In this document: piece by piece, positions 35,023 to 44,066 of the stretch
Layout of the letters: every line of letters starts with the position of its first letter
How positions within the stretch are numbered: the stretch's first letter is position 1
Source: Rhizobium sp. JAB6
Lineage (GTDB): Bacteria > Pseudomonadota > Alphaproteobacteria > Rhizobiales > Rhizobiaceae
Length of the DNA: 64,000 nt
Reading direction: 5' to 3'
NCBI RefSeq assembly: GCF_003024605.1
Contig: NZ_PYJQ01000009.1
Location: 310,001 to 374,000, forward strand
Translations under genes and position numbers: made by a program
The notes under the pieces: generated by a model
Seen by the model: only the letters and a program-made list of their open reading frames with translations
Database searches by the model: none
Told to the model about the DNA's origin: nothing

Positions 35023-37488
35023 ATGACCATTGGACATGACGACATTCCCTTCTTTGACGAGGAGCCGGAGCATCCCGCACCGCGCCGTTCCGCGCCGGGT
35101 GCCGGTGGCATTGGCGGCGGCATTGCCGCCCGCGCCATGGCGGCACGCGACAGCGGCCGCCGGCCGGATTATCTCTCAGGCCTTAATCCAGAGCAGACGG
35201 AAGCGGTGGAAACGCTCGATGGCCCGGTTCTGGTGCTCGCCGGCGCGGGCACCGGCAAGACGCGCGTGCTGACCACCCGCATCGCCCATATCCTCTCCAC
35301 CAACCGCGCCTTCCCGAGCCAGATTCTCGCCGTCACCTTCACCAACAAGGCAGCCCGCGAGATGAAGGAGCGCATCGCGCTGCTCGTCGGCGGCGCGGTC
35401 GAAGGCATGCCCTGGCTCGGCACCTTCCATTCGATCGGCGTCAAGCTGTTGCGCCGCCACTCCGAGCTGGTCGGCCTCACCTCCAGCTTCACCATTCTCG
35501 ATACCGACGATGTCGTTCGCCTGATCAAGCAGCTGATCCAGGCGGAAGGGCTCGACGACAAGCGCTGGCCGGCCAAGCAGTTCGCCGGCATGATCGATAC
35601 ATGGAAGAACAAGGGTCTCAGCCCCGCCGATATTCCGGAGGGTGACGCCCGCGCCTTTGCCAACGGCAAGGGCCGCGAGCTCTATGCCGCCTACCAGAAC
35701 CGCCTGAAGACGCTGAACGCCTGCGACTTCGGCGATCTTTTGCTGCATCCGATCAATATGTTCCGGCAGAATCCCGATATCCTCAAGGATTACCATCAGC
35801 GCTTCCGCTACATCCTGGTCGACGAGTATCAGGACACCAATACGGCGCAATACATGTGGCTGCGCCTGCTGGCGCAGCGGCAGAAAGGCGAGCCGCAGAA
35901 CGTCTGCTGTGTCGGTGATGACGACCAGTCGATCTATGGCTGGCGCGGCGCCGAGGTGGATAACATCCTGCGCTTCGAGAAGGATTTTCCCGGCGCCAAG
36001 GTCATCAAGCTCGAGCGCAACTATCGCTCCACCGAGCATATTCTCGGTGCCGCTGCGCACCTGATTGCCCACAATGAGGGCCGGCTCGGCAAGACGCTGT
36101 TCACCGACCGCTCCGATCCGGACGACATCAAGGTGCAGGTGCACGCCTCCTGGGATTCCGAGGAGGAAGCACGCGCGATCGGCGAAGAGATCGAGCAGCT
36201 GCAGCGCAACAAGCACAATCTCAATGACATCGCCATCCTCGTGCGCGCCTCCTTTCAGATGCGCGAATTCGAAGACCGTTTCGTCACGCTTGGCCTGAAC
36301 TATCGTGTCGTGGGCGGCCCGCGCTTCTACGAGCGCCTCGAAATCCGCGACGCCATGGCCTATTTCCGCCTGGTCTGTCAGCCGGCCGACGATCTTGCCT
36401 TCGAGCGCATCATCAACACGCCGAAGCGCGGCCTCGGTGACACCACCGTCCGCGCCCTGCATGATTACGCCCGCGTGCGGGATATTCCCATGCTGGCGGC
36501 GGCGGCCGATATCATCGAAACGGACGAAATGAAGCCGAAGGCGCGCAAGGCGCTGTTCGACGTCGTGCAATCCTTCCGCCGCTGGCAGGGCCTGCTCGAA
36601 AGCACGCCGCATACCGAGCTTGCCGAGCAGATCCTCGAAGAGTCCGGTTATACGGATATGTGGAAGAACGACAAATCGGCGGAAGCGCCGGGACGTCTGG
36701 AAAACCTGAAAGAACTCATCCGCTCCATGGATAGTTTCGAATCCATGCGCGGCTTCCTCGAACACGTCGCCCTTGTCATGGACGCCGAGCAGAACGAAAA
36801 TCTCGACGCCGTCTCCATCATGACGCTGCACTCCGCCAAGGGTCTGGAATTCGATACAGTGTTCCTGCCCGGCTGGGAGGAAGGCCTGTTTCCGCATCAG
36901 CGCTCGCTCGACGAAAGCGGCCGCGCCGGTCTCGAGGAAGAGCGCCGCCTCGCCTATGTCGGCATCACCCGCGCCAAGCGCCGCTGCCATATCTGGTTCG
37001 TCTCCAACCGTCGCATCCACGGCCTGTGGCAATCCACCATCCCCTCGCGCTTCCTCGACGAACTGCCGGAAACGCATGTTCAGGTCGCCGAAGTCGAGCA
37101 GTCCTATGGCGGATATGGCCGCGGCGGCTATGGCCAATCCCGCTTCGATAAGGCCGATCCCTTCGCCAATACCTATTCCACGCCGGGCTGGAAGCGCGCC
37201 CAGGCAAACCGCAACGATGCGACCCGCGACAATTGGGGCAGCCGCTCCGGCCATGCCGTCGAGCGCATCGGCTATGGCGAGAGCGGCCCGAAGGTGCGCA
37301 CCATCGACGGCGAGCTGGTGGCCAAATCCACCTCCACCGAACCCTCCAAATTCGCCATCGGCGACCGCGTCTTCCACATCAAGTTCGGCAACGGCAATGT
37401 TTCCGAGATCGAAGGCAACAAGCTGACGATCGAATTCGACCGCGCCGGGCAGAAGCGCGTGCTGGATGGGTTTGTGGAGAGGGTGTGA
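35023..37488 (+). CDS. uvrD: DNA helicase II, UvrD/PcrA type
   Basis: The 821-residue SF1A helicase has a disordered N-terminus, the Q-motif GLNPEQTEAV, Walker A GAGTGKT (residues 74-80), motif II VDEYQDTN and motif III VGDDDQSIYGWRGA. It also has VTIMTLHSAKGLEF-like motif V (here VSIMTLHSAKGLEFDTVFLPG) and motif VI YVGITRAKRR. The C-terminal FAIGDRVFHIKFGNGNVSEIEG is the Tudor-like domain that contacts RNA polymerase in PcrA/UvrD. It unwinds DNA in mismatch and excision repair. ATG 35023 is preferred over an in-frame TTG at 35014. Confidence 0.96.
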   Translation: MTIGHDDIPFFDEEPEHPAPRRSAPGAGGIGGGIAARAMAARDSGRRPDYLSGLNPEQTEAVETLDGPVLVLAGAGTGKTRVLTTRIAHILSTNRAFPSQILAVTFTNKAAREMKERIALLVGGAVEGMPWLGTFHSIGVKLLRRHSELVGLTSSFTILDTDDVVRLIKQLIQAEGLDDKRWPAKQFAGMIDTWKNKGLSPADIPEGDARAFANGKGRELYAAYQNRLKTLNACDFGDLLLHPINMFRQNPDILKDYHQRFRYILVDEYQDTNTAQYMWLRLLAQRQKGEPQNVCCVGDDDQSIYGWRGAEVDNILRFEKDFPGAKVIKLERNYRSTEHILGAAAHLIAHNEGRLGKTLFTDRSDPDDIKVQVHASWDSEEEARAIGEEIEQLQRNKHNLNDIAILVRASFQMREFEDRFVTLGLNYRVVGGPRFYERLEIRDAMAYFRLVCQPADDLAFERIINTPKRGLGDTTVRALHDYARVRDIPMLAAAADIIETDEMKPKARKALFDVVQSFRRWQGLLESTPHTELAEQILEESGYTDMWKNDKSAEAPGRLENLKELIRSMDSFESMRGFLEHVALVMDAEQNENLDAVSIMTLHSAKGLEFDTVFLPGWEEGLFPHQRSLDESGRAGLEEERRLAYVGITRAKRRCHIWFVSNRRIHGLWQSTIPSRFLDELPETHVQVAEVEQSYGGYGRGGYGQSRFDKADPFANTYSTPGWKRAQANRNDATRDNWGSRSGHAVERIGYGESGPKVRTIDGELVAKSTSTEPSKFAIGDRVFHIKFGNGNVSEIEGNKLTIEFDRAGQKRVLDGFVERV

Positions 37489-38559
37489 TCAAGAGCCGAC
37501 GTACGATTGGATGACAGCTTGAATTTGCGCCTTGGCTTTAAAAATATCCGTAGTCTGCGTGATATCGAATCGAGATCCGGCTTTTTCTGCATCGAAGACC
37601 GTTAGAAACTTGGTCTTCGAGTTAAAGTGCAGTCTGACAATTGGCTTGCGATTGTTGTCATCGAAATTAATACCGCAGTAAGATTTCTGATCACGCATGA
37701 CAATTCGGGAGACATCTGCGAACTCTGCTCCGATCGCACGCACTATATTAAACCCGTCAATCTCTTCTTGAGTCGTTTCAATGCCATCCCCATCGTCACT
37801 GATTTGAGTGACCGAATCTACATCCTTTATCGTCGGGATATTCACGTTCTCATTGAATGCTGCGCTTAATTTCCTTTGGATTTTTTGACGAACAAGATCT
37901 TCAAAGGCACGTTTGATTATCGGCTTGAACTCAGCAACAACAGCTGCTGTCAGCTTACCATCGTGTATTTCCTTGGAGATGAGCCGCACGAATTCGTCAT
38001 CAGGATTATTAAACTGCGCCTCTATACAGCCGATAGTTGCTTTCATTCGCTTCAAAGTGCTGGCCGAACTCTTGATGTCTTCAATAGAAAATTTCTCTTT
38101 GTGAAATTTTTCTAACTCTTTTAGATCGTTGTCATCGTAGTCGAAGAGATCGAACTTAAAGAATGGGTTACTATCAAGCTTGTTTGGAGCATCAAGATCA
38201 GTAAAAAACCAGATTTGTATGCCGTTTGTGAGGATGGCGATTGAACAATCCGTAGTGGAAAAATACCGATAAAGTTGACTATATTGGGCTTGCGAAAGAT
38301 TGGCGCTGACGGCCTTTGCTTCCAGAATAAATTCGATCCGGTCGTTTATTTTGACAGCGTAATCGACTTTCTCTCCCTTCTTTAAACCAACATCAGCTAT
38401 AAACTCGGGCACAATCTGCGTTGGATCAAAAACATCGAAACCAAGCGTGCGCAGAAATGGCATAACGAGCGCGTTCTTTGTCGCCTCTTCAGTAAGAGCA
38501 ATATTTTGTGCACCAATTGCGCGCTTCGATAATTCAGCAACTTGTTCTTTGAATGACAT
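37489..38559 (-). CDS. Orphan protein with type I restriction HsdR N-terminal nuclease domain (COG4748-like)
   Basis: The 356-residue protein has a PD-(D/E)xK nuclease core: LRTLGFDVFDPTQIVPEF, KVDYAV with D66, and FILEAK with E80 and K82. A QLYRYF motif near residues 95-100 follows, as in the RecB-like domain of HsdR. The rest has no helicase motor. The C-terminal ~100 residues (DQKSYCGINFDDNNRKPIVRLHF) match a conserved tail of this orphan family. No HsdM or HsdS is nearby. The gene is strikingly AT-rich and begins its stop codon directly at the end of uvrD, indicating horizontal acquisition. Role in phage defence is only a guess. Confidence 0.75.
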   Translation of the reverse strand: MSFKEQVAELSKRAIGAQNIALTEEATKNALVMPFLRTLGFDVFDPTQIVPEFIADVGLKKGEKVDYAVKINDRIEFILEAKAVSANLSQAQYSQLYRYFSTTDCSIAILTNGIQIWFFTDLDAPNKLDSNPFFKFDLFDYDDNDLKELEKFHKEKFSIEDIKSSASTLKRMKATIGCIEAQFNNPDDEFVRLISKEIHDGKLTAAVVAEFKPIIKRAFEDLVRQKIQRKLSAAFNENVNIPTIKDVDSVTQISDDGDGIETTQEEIDGFNIVRAIGAEFADVSRIVMRDQKSYCGINFDDNNRKPIVRLHFNSKTKFLTVFDAEKAGSRFDITQTTDIFKAKAQIQAVIQSYVGS

Positions 38560-39175
38560 AAATAGCCCCCCAAATTCGATCCCATGCTGACAATATTATA
38601 TTCGTTGCCGGATGCAATCGGTACGAGTGCATATTTTGGTTGAGTTTATCTTTTCCAGCTCGTCTTAATTAGAGAGTTTAAGTTTCCCTCATTTAAACCC
38701 ATCGCACTTTTCACGTCACACTCGGGCTTGACCGGAGGATCTACGCACAAGCGATCCATCGAATGTTTTACACCCCTTCGAGCCATCCGTGCTGAACGGA
38801 TGGGCATAGAAGTCGTCATCATTATCGCGGGCATCACGGCTCGTCTGGTAGGAAGACCATGCCGATATCGCTCAGCCCCAATGGAAAATCGAGCCCATCG
38901 AAAAGACAAATCCGGATTGGCGGGATTTATACCACGAGATCGGGTGAGGCTTCACGCGCCTCCACCGACTGCCGCATTGCTGCATTGCAAAATCGGCATC
39001 GCTAGCAAACTACCAATAGCGGACCAATCGATTATATCGATTTAAGCGGCTTAGGGGTTCCACGTTTCCCGCGGCATCTCGGCAAGCCGCTGCCAGCTCT
39101 TCTTTCGGCCCGTTCGGGCTTCTCGTCCGGCTCGAATTTCGAAGCCTGGCAACAACAAGAACCGAGGATAAAAAA
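38560..39175. other. AT-rich 616-bp region with a rhizobial intergenic repeat
   Basis: The first ~150 bp share the low GC of the neighbouring nuclease-like gene. From about 38714 to 38742 the minus strand reads GATCCTCCGGTCAAGCCCGA and continues. This is a common rhizobial intergenic repeat whose spurious translation is DPxVKPExD. Short frames on both strands here look like translated repeat, not genes. The last part holds the promoter region of the MFS gene, and GCGGC...GCCGC near 39080-39100 can form a small stem. Confidence 0.45.
38714..38742 (-). repeat. Short dispersed intergenic repeat (DPxVKPEDD-type)
   Basis: The element GATCCTCCGGTCAAGCCCGA, followed by GTGTGACG, matches from memory a widespread alphaproteobacterial intergenic repeat. 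No second copy was found in this window, so the call rests on general knowledge. Confidence 0.35.
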
Positions 39176-40459
39176 GTGGCTGGCTCAGCAACAAGCTCTG
39201 CGCCCACCAGCGCCCGTGCATCCGCACGCCAAGGCCAGGGCAATTATCAATTCGCGCTCATCGCACTCACCTCACTCTTTTTCATGTGGGGCTTCATCAC
39301 TTGCCTGAACGATATTCTGGTCCCGCACCTGAAGAGCGTCTTTCAGCTCAACTATACCCAGGCGATGCTTATCCAGCTTTGCTTCTTCGGCGCGTACTTC
39401 ATCGTATCGCTGCCGGCCGGCGCGCTCGTGAAGCGCATCACCTATAAATGGGGCATCGTCGTCGGCCTTGCGATCGCAGCCGTCGGCTGCGCGCTGTTCA
39501 TCCCAGCCGCAAGCTATCGCGTCTACGCTCTCTTCCTGGGCGCGCTCTTTGTGCTCGCCACAGGCATCACGATCCTGCAGGTCGCCGCCAATCCCTATGT
39601 CACCGTATTGGGACCGCCGGATACCGCCGCCAGCCGCCTGAACCTGACGCAGGCTTTCAATTCGCTCGGCACGACGATTGCCCCCTACTTCGGCGCGATG
39701 CTGATCCTGTCCGCCGCGACCGTTGCGGCCGCCAATGCGACGCCGGAACAGCTCGACGCCATGCGGCTTGCCGAAGCCGGCGCGGTCAAGTTCCCCTATT
39801 TGCTCCTAGCCGCGGCCTTTCTGGTGCTCGCAGCCGTCTTCGCGGCGCTGAAACTTCCCGAAGTCGAGGATGAGGAGACCATAGAGCCGATGCGCGGCGG
39901 CGGCTCCGCCTGGCAGTATCGCCATCTGGTGCTCGGCGCTGTCGGCATTTTCCTTTATGTTGGCGCTGAAGTCAGCGTCGGCAGTTTCCTGGTCAACTTC
40001 CTCAGCCAACCGGATATCGCTCATCTCTCGGAGGCCGACGCCGCCCATTACGTCTCCTATTTCTGGGGTGGCGCGATGGTCGGACGCTTTGTGGGCTCGG
40101 CGATCATGCGCCATATCGATGACGGCAAGGTGCTCGCCTTCAATGCCGCCGTCGCGATCATCCTCCTGCTGGTGACGGTGCTGACGACAGCCCATGTAGC
40201 CATGTGGTCCGTGCTTGCGATCGGCCTGTTCAACTCGATCATGTTCCCGACGATCTTCAGCCTGGCACTGCACGGTCTCGGCAGATATACGAGCCAGGGC
40301 TCGGGCATTCTTTGCCTCGCCATCGTCGGCGGTGCGATCCTGCCGGTCATCCAGGGCGGCCTTGCCGATACGATCGGCATCCACCTCGCCTTCCTGATGC
40401 CGATCATCTGCTACGTCTACATCGCCTTTTACGGCCTCAAGGGCCACAAGCCGGCCTGA
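39176..40459 (+). CDS. Sugar MFS transporter, FucP/GluP family
   Basis: The 427-residue protein has twelve predicted membrane helices. The FucP-family signature is clear: [62 protein letters not shown] and [29 protein letters not shown] (in parts). It probably imports glucose, galactose or fucose with protons. The GTG start at 39176 has GAGG ten bases upstream. The gene stands alone with a long hairpin after it. Confidence 0.9.
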   Translation: MAGSATSSAPTSARASARQGQGNYQFALIALTSLFFMWGFITCLNDILVPHLKSVFQLNYTQAMLIQLCFFGAYFIVSLPAGALVKRITYKWGIVVGLAIAAVGCALFIPAASYRVYALFLGALFVLATGITILQVAANPYVTVLGPPDTAASRLNLTQAFNSLGTTIAPYFGAMLILSAATVAAANATPEQLDAMRLAEAGAVKFPYLLLAAAFLVLAAVFAALKLPEVEDEETIEPMRGGGSAWQYRHLVLGAVGIFLYVGAEVSVGSFLVNFLSQPDIAHLSEADAAHYVSYFWGGAMVGRFVGSAIMRHIDDGKVLAFNAAVAIILLLVTVLTTAHVAMWSVLAIGLFNSIMFPTIFSLALHGLGRYTSQGSGILCLAIVGGAILPVIQGGLADTIGIHLAFLMPIICYVYIAFYGLKGHKPA

Positions 40460-40470
40460 GACTGAACTAA

Positions 40471-40507
40471 CTTTGCGCTCCGCCGGTTTTTTCAGCGGAG
40501 CGCAAAG
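40471..40507. terminator. 13-bp perfect hairpin after the MFS gene
   Basis: CTTTGCGCTCCGC (40471-40483) pairs perfectly with GCGGAGCGCAAAG (40495-40507) around an 11-base loop. It lies 11 bp after the MFS stop codon. There is no trailing U-run, so it may stabilise the mRNA 3' end rather than terminate alone. Confidence 0.55.
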
Positions 40508-40569
40508 GGCTTGATCCGAAGCGCGCCGCTTGGCATCGTGCAGCGCAACAAAAGGGAAGGACGGGCCTC

Positions 40570-41193
40570 ATGAAAGCGCTGCTGCTCATCGACATTCAGA
40601 ACGGCTTCTGCCCTGGCGGCAACCTTCCGGTGCCAGGGGGAGACCAGGTGGTGCCTGTCGCCAACAAGCTGATAGACAGCGGCCGATACGATCTCATCGT
40701 CGCATCACAGGATTGGCACCCGCCTGGTCACGGCAGCTTCGCCTCCTCCCATCCCGGCAAGAAACCCTTTGAAATCGGCACACTTTCGGGCAAGCCGCAG
40801 ATGATGTGGCCAGACCATTGCGTCCAGAACAGCAAAGATGCCGAGTTCCATCCCGACCTCCATGTAGGTTCCGTCGATTTCGTCCAGCAGAAGGGCCAGA
40901 ACCCTGCGGTCGACAGCTATTCCGCCTTCCGCGACAACGATCAGGCCGCCCTCACCGGATTGGCCGCCTATCTGCGCAGCCAGGGTGTGACCGAGCTCGA
41001 TCTTTGCGGTCTGGCCACCGATTACTGCGTGAAATTCTCCGCCCTCGATGCCGTCGAAATGCTGCCCGGTGTCGGCGTGCGCTTTATCGAGGATGCCAGC
41101 CGCGGCATCGATCCCGCCGGCGTCGAGGCGGCGATCGACAATATGCGGGCCCGGGGTGTTGCAGTGATCAGCAGCAAGGATGCGCTTGCATAA
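40570..41193 (+). CDS. pncA: Nicotinamidase
   Basis: The isochorismatase-like hydrolase converts nicotinamide to nicotinate for NAD salvage. The catalytic triad is D8 (LLIDIQNGF), K108 (VQQKGQ) and C153 (GLATDYCVKF). The metal site D48-H50-H54 is in SQDWHPPGHGSFAS. The length of 207 aa is normal for the PncA family. GGGAAGGA precedes the ATG. It is transcribed in the same direction as the MFS gene but after a long hairpin. Confidence 0.93.
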   Translation: MKALLLIDIQNGFCPGGNLPVPGGDQVVPVANKLIDSGRYDLIVASQDWHPPGHGSFASSHPGKKPFEIGTLSGKPQMMWPDHCVQNSKDAEFHPDLHVGSVDFVQQKGQNPAVDSYSAFRDNDQAALTGLAAYLRSQGVTELDLCGLATDYCVKFSALDAVEMLPGVGVRFIEDASRGIDPAGVEAAIDNMRARGVAVISSKDALA

Positions 41194-41272
41194 AATCACG
41201 CAGGTCCAGCTAAACCTTCTCTAAACAAAATGATGCAAGCTGTTCCCGATCAATTAAGTATCGGGTTTTTGC

Positions 41273-42358
41273 GTGCAATCTATTGTCATCAACGGGCGTT
41301 TCCTCGGCCAGCCCCTGTCGGGCGTGCAGCGCTTCGCGCGCGAGCTGACGCTGGCGCTCGATCGCAAGATTTCCGCAGGCGCCCTGCCCGCCTCGCTGAA
41401 AGGCGCGCGCTGGCGGCTGGCCGTCCCGCGCAACACGCCCGTCGATCTCAAGCTCTCCGCTATCGAAATCGACGAATTCGGCTCCGGTCCTGGTCACGTC
41501 TGGGAGCAGACATCGCTGCTTTCGCGCTCGCGCGGCAGCCGTCTGATCGGCTTCGGCGGCAGCGGCCCGCTCCTGCATCGCCGCCAGGCCGTCGTTATTC
41601 ATGACGTGACGATCTTCCGCCATCCGCAATCCTTCAAACGCAGCTACCGGCTGCTGCACAGCGCCCTCGGAACCGTGCTGACGCGCACCGCCAAGATCGG
41701 CACCGTATCCGAATTCTCGCGGCAGGAGCTTGCCTCCGTTTTCGGGGTTCCCTCGACAGGAATCGACGTCGTCTACAATGCCGTCGATCACTACGCCGCC
41801 ATCGCGGCGGACGAGGCCGTCATCGGGCGGCTCGGGCTGAAGACGAACGGCTTCTTCCTGCTTGTCGGGACGATGAAACCTAACAAGAACCTCGATTTCG
41901 CCATCCGCGCCTTCGAGGCACTCAAGGACAACAATCAGAAGCTCGTGGTCGTCGGCGGCTCCGCGCCGACCGTGTTCAAATCGGATAACCAGCACTCGAA
42001 CGGCAGCCTTCTCTTCGCCGGCCGGCTCGCGGATGCGGAAATCGCCGCCCTGGAGCGCCATGCCACGGCTTTCGTTTTCCCCAGCCTCTACGAAGGGTTC
42101 GGCATCCCGCCGCTGGAAGCGATGACCCAGGGCTGCCCGGTGCTTGCAGCCGATATTCCTGCCGTCCGCGAGGCATCGGGCGATGCTGCACTCTATTTCG
42201 ACCCCTTCCGGCAGGACGAACTCGTCGATGCCATGCGCAGGATCGTAACGGATGATGCACTGCGCGAAGATCTGCGCCGGCGCGGCCACGCGAACATCAA
42301 GCGCTTTTCCTGGGATGGCAGCGCGGATCGCGTTCTCTCCATGCTGGAAGCACTTTGA
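41273..42358 (+). CDS. Glycosyltransferase, GT4 family
   Basis: The 361-residue GT-B enzyme has the N-terminal NGRFLGQPLSGVQRFARELT and the C-terminal nucleotide-sugar site LVVVGGSAP, LLFAGRLADAEIAALERHA and FPSLYEGFGIPPLEAMTQGCPVLAA, the last with the EX7E motif. It probably adds mannose or a related sugar in polysaccharide synthesis. The GTG start gives the conserved N-terminus directly. It is tail-to-tail with the flippase gene, 6 bp apart, and the pair fits a small surface-polysaccharide locus. Confidence 0.88.
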   Translation: MQSIVINGRFLGQPLSGVQRFARELTLALDRKISAGALPASLKGARWRLAVPRNTPVDLKLSAIEIDEFGSGPGHVWEQTSLLSRSRGSRLIGFGGSGPLLHRRQAVVIHDVTIFRHPQSFKRSYRLLHSALGTVLTRTAKIGTVSEFSRQELASVFGVPSTGIDVVYNAVDHYAAIAADEAVIGRLGLKTNGFFLLVGTMKPNKNLDFAIRAFEALKDNNQKLVVVGGSAPTVFKSDNQHSNGSLLFAGRLADAEIAALERHATAFVFPSLYEGFGIPPLEAMTQGCPVLAADIPAVREASGDAALYFDPFRQDELVDAMRRIVTDDALREDLRRRGHANIKRFSWDGSADRVLSMLEAL

Positions 42359-42364
42359 GCGGCC

Positions 42365-43762
42365 TCATGGCCGCACTTGACGCTGGAACATGATGACGAA
42401 ATAGCTGTAGAGGCCGAGCAGACAGAAGAGCGCGCCGCCGACCACGCCCCCCGCCACCGATATCCATAGCGAATAACCAAAGCCGATCGTCGCCAACACC
42501 GGCAAGGCGAGCCCGACGGCGGACAAGATGACGGGCGGCCAGACGAAATCGAAAGCAAGGGACATCATCACCTTCACACCGATCGTCATGGCACAGAGCG
42601 CGCCGATCATGCCGCCGGCCATAAGCGCAGCATCGTCGTAAGAGCCGAGATAGCCGCCCATGATCGTGCCCGCATTCAGCAATACGCAATCCAGCGCGGC
42701 AAGCAGGAAGATCGTCAACAGCCGGTGCTTTAGATGCGCCGGCGTCGGCAACATGTTGGCCGTTAGCGCACGGCATGTCGCGAGCCCGATGACAAAGGGA
42801 GCGACGGCAAGAAATTCGTTGCGCAAGCCGGCGGCAATCACCAATTGCCCGATCGGCTGCAGCAGTGCGAAAATGCCGGCGGCCGTCATCAGCGTCAGGC
42901 CTGTCAGCAGCGAATAATATTCCCCAAGCTGCTTGGTGAAGGCGGGCGTCGCGCCATCGCGGTCATAGGTCGTCACAACATCGGGATATTGAATGGCCTG
43001 CAAGGCGGAGACGATCAGGATGAAAGGTCGCTGCAGCAGATCGAGCGCCAGCAGCGCGCCGGCCGCACCGCCTGCCCCCAACATGGCCGTGAGAATGGAC
43101 TTCAAGCCCAGCGGCGTCAGCATGCCGATGACCGAGGCGCTGGCGGCGACGCTGCCGTAGACGAAATGCTTACGCACCAGGGCCTTTTCGAAAGATGCGG
43201 CCTCGTGCAGACTGTTGCGGGTCAAAAATACGGCCAGGAGAGCATAGGCAAGATAGCCGGCCATCAGACCGGCCACCGTATATGTGAAAGTCGGGGCAAT
43301 GGCCGCGCCCGCGAGCGTACCGATTGCCAGGATCGTGGCACGTGAACCTTGCAATCGTGAGAAGACGCGAAATTCCTGGCGAAAGCGAAGCATGGTAAGA
43401 TGCAGATCGCTTCCGGCCTGGAAGATCGCGACCAGACCGCCCAGCAGCGCAATTTCTGCCGATACCGAAAAGAAGATCGAGGCCAAGGCGGCAATCAGGC
43501 AGATCGCCGAGCAGGCCGCAAATTCCACCGTCAACGCCTTGCGCTCTAGCGCCTCGCTTCCCGGCCCCTGCCCCGGATAGAAGCGGCTGCAGGCGAAGCG
43601 AACCCACTCGAAACACAGGATCGCGGCGAACTGGCTGATCGAAATGAACAGCGAATAGGCGGCATAATCCGCTGGCGTCAGCAGATGCGCCACCGCAATC
43701 AGCAGCCCGAAAGCCACCGCAGCCTGATAGAAATATGCAGCCAATGCCACGATCTTCGCCAT
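42365..43762 (-). CDS. Polysaccharide flippase-like membrane protein (Wzx/MATE fold)
   Basis: The 465-residue protein from ATG 43762 has about 12-14 hydrophobic segments, starting MAKIVALAAYFYQAAVAFGL and LLTPADYAAYSLFISISQFAAIL. The LTPADYAAYSL pattern near the N-terminus is typical of oligosaccharide flippases that move lipid-linked repeat units across the inner membrane. The longer frame upstream to 43876 has no membrane character. Its substrate is unknown; it converges on a glycosyltransferase gene. Confidence 0.8.
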   Translation of the reverse strand: MAKIVALAAYFYQAAVAFGLLIAVAHLLTPADYAAYSLFISISQFAAILCFEWVRFACSRFYPGQGPGSEALERKALTVEFAACSAICLIAALASIFFSVSAEIALLGGLVAIFQAGSDLHLTMLRFRQEFRVFSRLQGSRATILAIGTLAGAAIAPTFTYTVAGLMAGYLAYALLAVFLTRNSLHEAASFEKALVRKHFVYGSVAASASVIGMLTPLGLKSILTAMLGAGGAAGALLALDLLQRPFILIVSALQAIQYPDVVTTYDRDGATPAFTKQLGEYYSLLTGLTLMTAAGIFALLQPIGQLVIAAGLRNEFLAVAPFVIGLATCRALTANMLPTPAHLKHRLLTIFLLAALDCVLLNAGTIMGGYLGSYDDAALMAGGMIGALCAMTIGVKVMMSLAFDFVWPPVILSAVGLALPVLATIGFGYSLWISVAGGVVGGALFCLLGLYSYFVIMFQRQVRP

Positions 43763-44066
43763 GGCTGCAGCTAACAGGAAAAGATTGAGGAAAGCGCTAA
43801 TCCCGGAAGCGCAATTGCAGCATTCGGCAGCACGATCACGTCCGTTAGGCCGCGCCGCAAACCAGCGGCCTTTCATTCCTGCCGATAACCGTCTCGAGCG
43901 CTGCGGATTTGCGATAGCGCGGCCAGACGAGATAGAAGTCGGATGGACCGCTTAGCGATCCTTCCATCACTAACGCAACTGCTTCGCTACGCGCGAGAAA
44001 GATGATATTCGGTCGGTAAGTTCGAGACAATCAACTCTACCGAACCAGACGACGGAGGAACCGAAG
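43763..44066. other. Intergenic region between flippase and SDR genes
   Basis: This 304-bp region contains the SDR ribosome-binding site (GGAGGA before 44067) and a possible LysR gene remnant on the minus strand (43845-44030). Nothing else is supported. Confidence 0.4.
43845..44030 (-). pseudogene. Possible remnant of a LysR-type regulator C-terminus
   Basis: The 61-residue frame contains LSGPSDFYLVWPRYRKSAAL, which resembles the last strand and helix of some LysR effector domains. No N-terminal part or HTH is found upstream. LysR genes often sit divergent from SDR genes, which fits the position, but chance similarity is possible. Confidence 0.28.

Noticed and set aside
35176..37377. Minus-strand open frame of 733 codons opposite uvrD
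   Set aside because: Shadow of uvrD: composition is Asp/Gly/Ala/Glu-rich with no recognisable family and no ribosome-binding site.
38646..39045. Short overlapping frames on both strands in the AT-rich gap
   Set aside because: Their peptides match the spurious translation of a common rhizobial intergenic repeat, not a protein family.
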